IMG/VR virus record: IMGVR_UViG_3300025849_000065
Coordinates: 1 to 46,441 of that record
Length of the DNA: 46,441 nucleotides
Origin: a virus
Strand: one strand, 5' to 3'
Position numbers and translations under genes: made by a program. Under the pieces are notes generated by a model. That model made no database searches. It worked only from the letters and a program-made list of their open reading frames with translations, and had not been told where the DNA came from. How positions within the stretch are numbered: position 1 is the stretch's first letter; every line of letters begins with the position of its first letter. Positions 29,601-36,166 of this stretch are shown in pieces.

Positions 29601-32600
29601 CTTATAAGCAGGGTGAGCGTGTTCACCTTTAATTGCACCAGTGATAGCAGATACAAATGTATGGGTTCCACCGCCGTTAGCAACCGCACCAACATTACAA
29701 CCAATTACGTTTCCATTCACTGAAGTAATTTTAACTTTCTTCTTATAGAACGGATGATGTGGTTCAGGCGCAGAGTGATTTGTTAAATTGCCATCTAACA
29801 GACAAGTAAATGTAATACCGCGAGTTGCGAATTCAATCTCATCTCCAACTATCATTTTGTGAGTACCGATGTTAGCAGTAAATTCGCCGGTTTCTGGTAC
29901 ATAACTTGCAGCTGTTGGAGTAAAGCTTGCGATTGTTGTTGTTGGGTAAGTATGTTGAGTAGCGTTACCGTCAGTTGCACAAGTAAATGTTAAACTGTCA
30001 GGCGCAAGTAATACTTCTTCACCAACTTGTAAATCATGAGCACCAACTGTAATAACCGTTAGGCCAGTTACAGGATCGTAAGTAGCATTAGATGGAGTAT
30101 AGATTTTATTACCAGAATTTAATATATCCTTGACTTTATTAATATTCTCTACTGCTCTATGTCTTGATGCTTCGTCAGACAATGCCTTAACTTCTGTAAT
30201 TGAGTTAGCAGCCGCAGATACAAACGTATGAGCGTTTGTTCCGCCTTTACCTACATTCAGTATAATAGTTGTAGATGTTACTGCTTCAATTGGGCAAGGA
30301 TGATTATAATAAGGATGTCCTGCTGCAGGTACAGAATCGTTTTGAACTCCGCTTCCTGTATCACAACTAAATACAATACCGCCTGCTGAGAATCTAACGT
30401 ACTCTCCAGGTAATAAACTATGTTGACCAATCGTCGCTTCGAACTTTCCTGTTGTAGGATCGTAACTTGCGGTTGATGGAGTAAACTGATCTCCAGGTAC
30501 TGTACTAATAAGATCTTGTTTCAATGTTTCCATTGAACCTAAGGTTTGCACTAACTGATTGTTAATAACATTATCAGCAAGTGTAGTACCTGCTCTGTAA
30601 GCAATACCTGTTTGAATTGCGTTATAGTTTGAACCTGTTAGAATATCTCTTTCAACCGCGGGCAAAATATATTGAGTTACATCTCGACGGCACTTGGTAG
30701 AATCATATCTATAATAAGTATTTTCGATATATCCTTCAATCATGTCTTGAATGAATTCTTTGTTTCTTTGTAATTGCTTTCTTGCATTTCTATTAGCAGC
30801 AGGAATCGCCACAGCATCACTCCAAGCAATATCATCTCCTAGAGTAGATACAGCGTTAGGTAAAGCAACTACGAAGTTATGCTTATCGACAATTGCCGAC
30901 TTACCAACATTGATTGTGATTCGATTAGGTGTTGCTCCTAATACCTCAATTGGAGTACCTGCAGCCGGGTCAGAAGCTCGAGGATATCCTGTTCTTGTTT
31001 TATTATTATCTCTATCACAAGTAAATACCAAACCACCTGTTTTAAGTAATACATAACGGCCTGCAGATAATCCATGTCCTGCTGTTAGTGCGTTAGGTGT
31101 TGCCGAAACAAACGTATGAGGTACTTGACCCGTTCCGCCTGTACCAACATTCATACGAATCGTTGTGGTGGTTGTTCCTATAATAGGACAAGGTTTGTTA
31201 TAATAAGGGTGGTGAGCCTGTGGTGATGAATGATTAGCAACACCTGAACCCATATTACAACTGAATATGATACTTTCAGGTTTGAACCATATATGATCGC
31301 CAACTTCGAGTGTATGTGAACCTACAGTTGCTTCCATGATTCCTGTGGCAGGATCGTAGGTTGCGTTTGATACCGTAAGTCCAGTTTGTGGCTGAAGTGT
31401 GATAACTGATAAACCAGTAGATGGATCATAAGTAGCAGCCGTAGGTGTAAACTGTTTTCCTTTATTCTCAAGGATTTCTAAAATATTATCGTAAGCATCA
31501 TCGAGACGATCTGAAGCAAGGAATGAATCCCCGTCAATCAATTCGTTAGTCTGATCTTTTAATCTCTTATAAGCAGCAACTGTTTCGTTGTTCTGATTTT
31601 CCATAACAGTTTTTGCAGCAGCCATGTAATATGCACGACCTGCAGTAACAGAGTTATAGTTTGTGTCAAACATCATGTCGTTCTTAACAGCGGGTAGAAT
31701 ATAATCAGATACATCTCTACGACAAGCTTTACTATCGTAAGCATAGAACTCATCGTTATTCTCTATCCAATCAATAAGACCATCTGAAATTACTTTTTTG
31801 TTGTCTTGTAGAAGTTGTCTGGCTGAGGTATAAGGAACAGAAGTATCTTTCCATATAATCGGGTTGATGTTCTCTTCGCCGTACTCCAGGACATTCAGAA
31901 GTTCACCAAAGGACGTTTCGATGCGTTCGTTGATTTCAATATTACCAGTTGCGAATACTCGCTTTGTTTGATCTCTTAAGTATTCAAGTGCGCCTTTTGT
32001 TTCTTCAAGCTGTTCACCTGGGACAACATAACTGATTGGTGATCTATAAGTAATACCACCAAGTCTTCCCCAATAGTTCGTATCGAGTGCAATGTCATAA
32101 CCTGTGCCATCAAGTACAATACCTGAATCTCTTAAACATTTTTCAGAATCATACTCTTTATAACCTAAACCGGAATTTGCTGTATTGGCTGTTAAGTAAC
32201 CAACCATATCATCAATAATATCATCAGCAGCGTAATCAATTGATTCTGCAAACGCAGTGTTACCAATAATATCTACGGACGTTGATTTTGGAGCAAAGAA
32301 CTGAGTTGTTCCTTTTGCTCTCATTGAGATGTCACCGAACTGAGTACCTGAGTTGTTCAATGTCATCTGACCACCGTTCAAGGCATAGAATGCACAACGA
32401 ACGAAGATAGATAGAGAACCAATACCGTTAACACCAGCACCATCTCTAGCAACATATCCTAAACCGTTTTGAGTACGAGGTGTAAAACCAAAACAAAGTA
32501 CGTAGGTATATAATGAATCGGTATCAAGTACTCTTCTGTCTGCAAGTACACAACCACCACCACGACCAACCGCTCTGTTAGGGAAATCGTCGATTCCGAT

Positions 32601-34613
32601 AGAAGCAATTGTTGCTGTACCACCAGATTCAGTAGTTATTGTATCACCTACTTTAAATCCTTGACCATTCTTAAGGTTACGAACTCGAATTGTGTTTAAC
32701 GCGTTTACATCACCAGGTACTATACCTTTCAGTGCATCTAATGAATCATCCCAAGAAAGGTAACCAATAGCACCAGATGAGAATACCACTTCATCATCAA
32801 TTTTCCATAATGATGTAACTGGGTTTGAAGTATTACCTGTAACTCCTGATAGTACAAATGTTTGACCAAGGTCAGCAAGAGTACCTTTTGAGTTATAAGG
32901 ATTAAGAGGTGGTTCAACATCTTGACGTAAGAAGTTAGATAACTGAGTACTATCTCTTAAGTAAGGTGAACGTAATAACTTGGCACCAGGTCGATAAGCA
33001 ATTGCGAATCCACCTTCTGGGAAGTCAAAGTTATCAACCTTAAAGTTCTGATAACCAAATCCTTGAACATAACCACCAGAACCAACTAAGATTCCGTTAT
33101 TGTTTTCGTAGCCAGGAAGTAGTTCGATAACTGTAGCATACTGACCTGCAGTTGAAGTACAAGAACAGTCATCAGGCAACATTAAGTTACCTTTTGTATA
33201 ATAAGTACCAGGACCTACTGAAATATGAACAGCGTTGTTAATTGCGTTACGATTTAATTCGCCGCCTGCTTTTTCTAAACAAAGTTCAAATGCTCTTTCC
33301 AGTGTTCTTACTGGTTGCATCATTGTACCTGGGTTATCATCGTCACCAGAACCGGCATCTACATTAACTTTGAGTGCTTGTGCTGTTTTCTTTGATACTT
33401 CAGAGAATAGTTGTCCGAAGTTAATTTGTTCTGTATCACCTGTCTTTTCGTTACGAATTGCGAAGTAACTTTCATCATCGATTGGAGCCTCAAACTCTTT
33501 GCTGAGATTCATATCAAAGTCGACAAGTTTAGATTTATCAACTATGCCTGTAAAGGTTGATCCTGATATTGTTCCATTATCGAACGATGATCCGTTTGCA
33601 CTCAAGCCTTCAGCAGTTGAACTACCAATTGACATGTTAGTGGCAACAACATTATCCATCGTACCAGTGTATGTACTGCCACTTATGACACTATCTGTAA
33701 TACTTGAATCATCAATGGTTGAATTAGTTAGGACAACATTGTTGCCTGTACCGTCATTAAATTCAGATTGTGTTATGACAATATTATTGGCAGTAGAATC
33801 TGTAATGACACCATCAGAGAAATCAGAATTAATGATTGTTGCATTATCAATATCGCCATCGTCAAAATTTGAATTGGTAATGTCTACATCGTCTGCAGTA
33901 CCACCAGTGATATCGGATTCATCAATTGTACCAGTATTAAACTCTGAATCGCTAATGACAACATTATTTGCGGTAGAATTTATAATCGCTGAGTTATCAA
34001 TTGTAGAATTGGTCAGGACAACATTATTTCCTGTACCTTCATTGAACTCGGAATTTGTTATGACAACGTTGTTAGCAACACTATCAAATAATCTTGAAGA
34101 CGTAATCGTTACATTGTTAGCAGTACTATCGAGAAGTTCTGAACTTGTAATGACAAAGTTATTTGCGGTACCATCAAGTAAGTCTGTATTGGTAAAGATA
34201 TTATTATTACCAGTGCCTGATGAGAAATCAGAGAACGTGATTGTTACGTTATTTGCTGTGCCGTTAAATATTTCACCGTCTGTAAAAGTTGATGCAGCAA
34301 TAGCAATATTGTTGGCGACCGAGTTGGTCATGATCGTATCGTCGATCGTACCACGGACAAAGTTAGTATCTTCGATTTCAGAATTATCTATGTCAACGTT
34401 GTTTAGGCGTGAATCAGACATTCTCACACCAGAGATAGTTCCTCCAGTGATCGTTATTCTAGAAAAGATTTCATATTGAATTGCTTCAACTAATTCCTTT
34501 CTAGTTATATTACTTGTACCGTCGTCACCTTGGACTAGGTTAACAATAACGAACAGGTCTTCTGTTCTGGTATTGGCACCAGTAATCGGAGGTAGTTCTG
34601 AAATTTTTGCCAT
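23688..34613 (-). CDS. Giant virion adhesin with beta-helix head and alternating repeat modules
   Basis: At 3641 aa this is the longest complete gene. The N-terminus (AKISELPPITGANTRTEDLF) is an adaptor type I associate with marine phage fibres. Residues about 50-360 are pentapeptide-like repeats (NNVVITNS, NNVVLTNSTIDNS), predicted to form a beta solenoid. Residues about 410-790 look like a pectate-lyase-type right-handed beta-helix, opening with GDDDNPGT...PVRTLERA. From about 800 to 3430 two module types are strung together: a helical one with C-x-R-D and a spaced Asp (11 Cys-bearing copies), and a beta one with YDPxTG, FTC or FSC, and HTFVSA (about eight copies plus a half). The C-terminus is basic and has no S74 domain. 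The likely role is a long host-contact or spike fibre. No enzyme active site could be confirmed. An AAGGA ribosome site precedes the ATG. Confidence 0.85.
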   Translation of the reverse strand: MAKISELPPITGANTRTEDLFVIVNLVQGDDGTSNITRKELVEAIQYEIFSRITITGGTISGVRMSDSRLNNVDIDNSEIEDTNFVRGTIDDTIMTNSVANNIAIAASTFTDGEIFNGTANNVTITFSDFSSGTGNNNIFTNTDLLDGTANNFVITSSELLDSTANNVTITSSRLFDSVANNVVITNSEFNEGTGNNVVLTNSTIDNSAIINSTANNVVISDSEFNTGTIDESDITGGTADDVDITNSNFDDGDIDNATIINSDFSDGVITDSTANNIVITQSEFNDGTGNNVVLTNSTIDDSSITDSVISGSTYTGTMDNVVATNMSIGSSTAEGLSANGSSFDNGTISGSTFTGIVDKSKLVDFDMNLSKEFEAPIDDESYFAIRNEKTGDTEQINFGQLFSEVSKKTAQALKVNVDAGSGDDDNPGTMMQPVRTLERAFELCLEKAGGELNRNAINNAVHISVGPGTYYTKGNLMLPDDCSCTSTAGQYATVIELLPGYENNNGILVGSGGYVQGFGYQNFKVDNFDFPEGGFAIAYRPGAKLLRSPYLRDSTQLSNFLRQDVEPPLNPYNSKGTLADLGQTFVLSGVTGNTSNPVTSLWKIDDEVVFSSGAIGYLSWDDSLDALKGIVPGDVNALNTIRVRNLKNGQGFKVGDTITTESGGTATIASIGIDDFPNRAVGRGGGCVLADRRVLDTDSLYTYVLCFGFTPRTQNGLGYVARDGAGVNGIGSLSIFVRCAFYALNGGQMTLNNSGTQFGDISMRAKGTTQFFAPKSTSVDIIGNTAFAESIDYAADDIIDDMVGYLTANTANSGLGYKEYDSEKCLRDSGIVLDGTGYDIALDTNYWGRLGGITYRSPISYVVPGEQLEETKGALEYLRDQTKRVFATGNIEINERIETSFGELLNVLEYGEENINPIIWKDTSVPYTSARQLLQDNKKVISDGLIDWIENNDEFYAYDSKACRRDVSDYILPAVKNDMMFDTNYNSVTAGRAYYMAAAKTVMENQNNETVAAYKRLKDQTNELIDGDSFLASDRLDDAYDNILEILENKGKQFTPTAATYDPSTGLSVITLQPQTGLTVSNATYDPATGIMEATVGSHTLEVGDHIWFKPESIIFSCNMGSGVANHSSPQAHHPYYNKPCPIIGTTTTTIRMNVGTGGTGQVPHTFVSATPNALTAGHGLSAGRYVLLKTGGLVFTCDRDNNKTRTGYPRASDPAAGTPIEVLGATPNRITINVGKSAIVDKHNFVVALPNAVSTLGDDIAWSDAVAIPAANRNARKQLQRNKEFIQDMIEGYIENTYYRYDSTKCRRDVTQYILPAVERDILTGSNYNAIQTGIAYRAGTTLADNVINNQLVQTLGSMETLKQDLISTVPGDQFTPSTASYDPTTGKFEATIGQHSLLPGEYVRFSAGGIVFSCDTGSGVQNDSVPAAGHPYYNHPCPIEAVTSTTIILNVGKGGTNAHTFVSAAANSITEVKALSDEASRHRAVENINKVKDILNSGNKIYTPSNATYDPVTGLTVITVGAHDLQVGEEVLLAPDSLTFTCATDGNATQHTYPTTTIASFTPTAASYVPETGEFTANIGTHKMIVGDEIEFATRGITFTCLLDGNLTNHSAPEPHHPFYKKKVKITSVNGNVIGCNVGAVANGGGTHTFVSAITGAIKGEHAHPAYKKPVVVAATTATSFTVNVGPSSDTSVHTFVSATSDSVKTAKYNSTYTPYDATYNPVTGVFVASIGKHNLQAGDTIVIKPNSVIFTCTLDGDVTEHAAPAKHHPAYKTPVRLTSVTADTITMNIGTGTGGTHTFVRADVGAIDTDGLFFTDPASYVKHYTPTTATFLPASGLSTLTIPGHDLTTEDYIEFAPYAFTFTCDQDSNATEHSYPRKGDVNYMQPMNITAIVGDDVTVDIGVTGSAGGVHTFVNVIKEGVSKVTYKSQGQYAREQLQQNKEYLAKDVSAYLDTQYFTFDGEKCSRDSGFILDAVRRDMATNSTWNSQFMGLGYRTGSVGANKVINDQLVETVAAVNYLKAQVAADPSITGVALTRTNQHFDKIIDIMQNGSANIGTKQWGSTAALSANHNDAGNQLILNRQFIIAETTAYIAAEYPALSYDTVACERDTGYLVDGLIQDVKFGGNTCSVNFARLYFENAVSVLPADQVLPTYKTWEHIAEVVWNIVRDITITPTTGNGQAQDVSGTDYGIEVANLARDRVNIVTQVISDNTLDYLPAYIEPAVEGPMIEAHAAIDGMTENLSASVIDYLRDEHNGLPFKKATCERDVGLMVDALSRDIEYGGNENLLEVFDYYFRKFDGQSADYEQQRSTNVLPIEVKGQFKTLSNYEDTANVSGLREAINVLPYEQRLPTQLAFRRLASLVGPITSAIQQTALGTQFGVSTATYDPATGIYVADIGAHNLDVNAQVYLKPNGVTFSCDMGSGAANHTSPQKHHPYYNAPVTIIATTATTISMNVGTGGSGQQPHTFVTADAGAISTGPYHILDGTAASTAKSTEAVNLIYAIADLIDNTNIEESEMPTLVKASFDPNRTLARKQLVNNRDFIVEELQGYLKDRYYVFDGDKCKRDVGFIIDAVRTDVLTGGNQSAVFNGLAYRIGTVGANRSINEQLTETVKGIEFARDKAIEAVVDGTMKLRTENAFNEVIDIMTNGSGNADAITYTNTSPSTERINARSQLQNNKVFLQAEITAWLAANRPSVTYDIAKCERDTGYLIDAIAADAQYGGNFSTLNDAKLYFENAVSVLPASQREATAAAFAHLGDCAELICLDTDIAGLKSAGNSQTQSFAGGSAQAAVSAEVESLFDIVANSITNNTMLLAPKVVMPDETNAVWGAEATAAYLALDAIKDSVSTSLLAHLSEFFQVLPYSEAKCRRDTGYIIDALCHDIQYGGNAATVQTAGMYFENAVNTGLQIEQRMGTRDAFLHLAKIVEHVVGGKSITTTLYPRTGKYYTGDIVTKYEYWNGIPSYQTTVAQDMSAVGANPDTCIAARKLTEIVANAVDDSIESRNTIPDRIDVLQTWMGANYITAKEIVERKSAILSEAVITYLSSTHNALSFPDAKCRRDIGFLVDAISHDVQYQTNSATRLAAGIYFENGVSVLPVDTRAQTAAIYNFLGDIVEQVVQETPVTNASTYTLTPQSLIGDPATATEGTTVHDLVGIIEGVITANDTDELPRPVSTATWIPSELSAAGIKIDNNTEELASDVTDYINSSFKVLDYNKAKCIRDTGYLLDAFSFDLNFGGNSASRWNADFYFWNSVYRLPEGQRIPTAKSYRQLGRICKDIVLGEYPGQVILGELATEVESKKVEKLANMFYNTQLYNDTKYLPVKEEPDYTYSNAIFTDAQAIIQQRRKQLQKDTVRHVNSAYNFIDINLTRRDARNLLTAVYNDFAYDKFNPDIPQPTYSDNGSQNAVRTYAASFFNYDGTHVFPVFNPTMQGLKYKGSVNAYADLSSVTGMKPNWAYIVASDYTVSHYAGDIYYWNGSAWTLEGANNTDLLDAFTGAWDRMKTYITTNVTPDAEHTAMINGLFDDCLKDNVLRPETLIFGSLVESIAHQFNGASAGVNRNALPLNFRNLGAAISAIASVLNESGGRIRWSGADELNNQYFARGLRINGRTGRIEGRPFTSSVRKLARRASNSRAVV
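24480..32150 (-). repeat. Helical C-x-R-D modules in the giant adhesin
   Basis: A recurring unit runs YDxxKCxRDxGYxxDAxxxDxxYGGN...YFENAVSVLP. The Cys codons lie near 32140, 31723, 30690, 28712, 28285, 27813, 26912, 26492, 25996, 25430 and 24947. A twelfth copy near 24490 keeps RRD but has lost the Cys (NLTRRDARNLLTAVYNDF). Copies fall into two subtypes, one with the YGGN...YFENAVSVLP tail and one with an AYR...INxQLxET tail. I do not recognise a named family. Confidence 0.8.
27160..31420 (-). repeat. Beta modules (YDPxTG...FTC...HTFVSA) in the giant adhesin
   Basis: Units of about 90-100 residues open with TPxxATYDPxTG, contain GxHxLxxGDxI and F[TS]C near the middle and close with NVGxGGxxHTFVSA. 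FTC or FSC lies near 31258, 31018, 30362, 29985, 29806, 29346, 29010 and 27345, with an extra half unit near 29610. Seven are clustered between the third and fourth C-x-R-D copies or just before them; one sits alone at 27345. Confidence 0.8.
33530..34470 (-). repeat. Pentapeptide-like solenoid repeats in the giant adhesin
   Basis: About 310 residues built from short units such as TANNVVISDSEF, GTGNNVVLTNST and IDNSAIINS. Asn, Ser and Thr alternate with aliphatic residues at near-constant spacing, as in right-handed beta-helical solenoids. Codons repeat too, so opposite-strand frames stay open by chance. Confidence 0.8.
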
Positions 34614-34644
34614 CTTTAGTCTTTTCCTTGTGGTATTACCTTAT

Positions 34645-34652
34645 TATTTATA
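34645..34652 (-). promoter_or_regulatory. T4-type late promoter motif upstream of the 3641-aa gene
   Basis: An exact TATAAATA on the minus strand, in the gap after the S74 fibre gene and 31 nt before the ATG of the giant gene. It is followed by AATAAGGTAATA, a downstream sequence close to that at 17467. Confidence 0.75.
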
Positions 34653-34667
34653 AGACCAATACATCAA

Positions 34668-35975
34668 TTACTCTTTGTTATTAAGCTTGTTTTCTAAAAC
34701 ATTTACTTTTTCACTTAAATCTTTTATTGCATTTATTAGCAATGGCACTAATTGTTGGTATCTTACTGCTTTATAAGTACCAGCTTCCATTTCAATATCA
34801 TAGACTACTTCAGGAACCAACTCTTCGATCTCCTGAGCAATAACGCCAGGATGCGTATCTTGAGGTCTTTCTTTATAGTTAAACGTATATGTCTTTATTT
34901 GTTCTATCGTTTCCAAACCTTTTTCAAGAGGCTTTATATTTTCTTTTAATCTTTCGTCTGAGAAGGATCCGTTTGTTGTTACGTCGCCAACAAATACTGC
35001 ACTTCCTGTATCTCCATCAATTTGGGCTTTAATAGTTGATCCGCCCGAGTAGTATGTAGATGTATTTAAACTTACATCATGATGATAGGTTAGGTTGCCG
35101 CCGTTAGAAACATAATTGTATGTATCACCAAAAGTATAGATTGCACTATACACATTCATGTTTGCTGCAAAATCAACTAACCGCGTGTCAGTACCACCGA
35201 CGTATCTAGAAATTCTTAAATAACCTTGACCACCTCCAGCTCTGCCTTCCATATAGCCATAGTTATCAGCGTCAACATAACCGCCTGTTCCAATAAACTT
35301 ATTACCTTTATAAGTATCGAGTTCACCGTTTCCATCAAATGATATAACGCCTGAGGCAGAAAGGTTAATACCGTCTCCACCAGAAAACGCAGCTCTTGCT
35401 CTTGTATCGGTATAATAAAGATTTGTTGAACCTTCTGATATATCATCGGTGCTTAATCCACCGCCACCGCTTCCAATTGATAATGTACCTACTGTTAATG
35501 TACCAGTAACTTCAGCATCTTCTGCAATGTTAATATTTGGAACTGATAGTGTACCTGCAGTTGATAATGAAAACTTATTAGGTGCAACACCAGTATTAAT
35601 AATAAAGTTACCAGGATTTGAATTTTCTAATCCTACATCCCAAGATAAAGAACCGTTTGTGTATCGTGTTTGTGCACCAGCACTATTTAAAAAAGTTGTT
35701 GTTAATTGAGCACTACCTGTAACTTTAAAAGCACCGTTAACATTAACCGGAGTATTACTCGAGATTGCTTCAATTGTATTGGTACTTATTTTCGTGGAAC
35801 CGATTACATTGCCCGCGGTAAGGTTCCCTGTAAGAGTTGCACTACCTGTTGTTGTGCTACCGCCAGCAGCCGCAGTCACCACATTGGAAGCCAATAAGTC
35901 AACTATATCGTTCGTCTTGTTAAACCAATTTTGAAAGGTTTGCGAAGTTGTTATATTACCTAGATCCTGAGCCAT
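34668..35975 (-). CDS. Tail fibre with C-terminal S74 intramolecular chaperone
   Basis: A 435-aa fibre. The N-terminus (QTFQNWFNKTNDIVDLLASN) is a type I associate with marine phage fibres and probably attaches to the virion. The middle is Gly/Ser/Thr-rich beta repeat, with an EGSTNLYYTDTRAR segment near residue 180. Residues 339-435 form an S74 peptidase domain: SDERLKENI with the expected Ser339/Lys344 dyad (Ser and Lys five apart, as in endosialidase), then GVIAQEIEELVPEVV and a closing coiled coil. In this family the chaperone drives trimer folding and then cuts itself off before the Ser, here releasing 97 residues. The ATG directly follows the stop of the 60-aa gene, so the two are probably coupled. 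Confidence 0.88.
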   Translation of the reverse strand: MAQDLGNITTSQTFQNWFNKTNDIVDLLASNVVTAAAGGSTTTGSATLTGNLTAGNVIGSTKISTNTIEAISSNTPVNVNGAFKVTGSAQLTTTFLNSAGAQTRYTNGSLSWDVGLENSNPGNFIINTGVAPNKFSLSTAGTLSVPNINIAEDAEVTGTLTVGTLSIGSGGGGLSTDDISEGSTNLYYTDTRARAAFSGGDGINLSASGVISFDGNGELDTYKGNKFIGTGGYVDADNYGYMEGRAGGGQGYLRISRYVGGTDTRLVDFAANMNVYSAIYTFGDTYNYVSNGGNLTYHHDVSLNTSTYYSGGSTIKAQIDGDTGSAVFVGDVTTNGSFSDERLKENIKPLEKGLETIEQIKTYTFNYKERPQDTHPGVIAQEIEELVPEVVYDIEMEAGTYKAVRYQQLVPLLINAIKDLSEKVNVLENKLNNKE

Positions 35976-36158
35976 TTATTTTTCTTCCAGTTTTTCTATT
36001 CTTTCGTAAATATCAAGAATACTCTTTTTAATATCCACTAAGTCATTTTGTATTCGGTCTACTTTGCGATAATAGTTCCGTTCTATTTTATATTTATTGA
36101 GAGCGGCAGCATCAGTACTAAGAATTGCTCCAGTTGTCTTATCTCTATTAATATTCAT
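35976..36158 (-). CDS. Small coiled-coil protein of unknown function
   Basis: A 60-aa, charged, mostly helical protein. From about residue 24 to the end it shows heptad-like hydrophobic spacing (YYRKVDRIQNDLVDIKKSIL...IYERIEKLEEK), which predicts a coiled coil. It sits 8 nt after the DUF4815 gene, with an AGGAA ribosome site overlapping that gene's TAG stop, and its own TAA is directly followed by the ATG of the S74 fibre gene. The tight packing on both sides supports a real gene. It could be a small trimerising or connector protein for the adjacent fibre; this is only inference. Confidence 0.7.
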   Translation of the reverse strand: MNINRDKTTGAILSTDAAALNKYKIERNYYRKVDRIQNDLVDIKKSILDIYERIEKLEEK

Positions 36159-36166
36159 TATAGTTC

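Noticed and set aside
33499-34479. 326-codon open frame on the plus strand
   Set aside because: It lies exactly opposite the solenoid repeats; its openness follows from the repeated codons. It has no ribosome site and no recognisable protein pattern.
36091-36098. AATAAATA on the minus strand inside the 60-aa gene as a promoter for the S74 fibre
   Set aside because: It has a mismatch, lies inside coding sequence and is about 115 nt from the start, unlike the intergenic copies at 28-48 nt.
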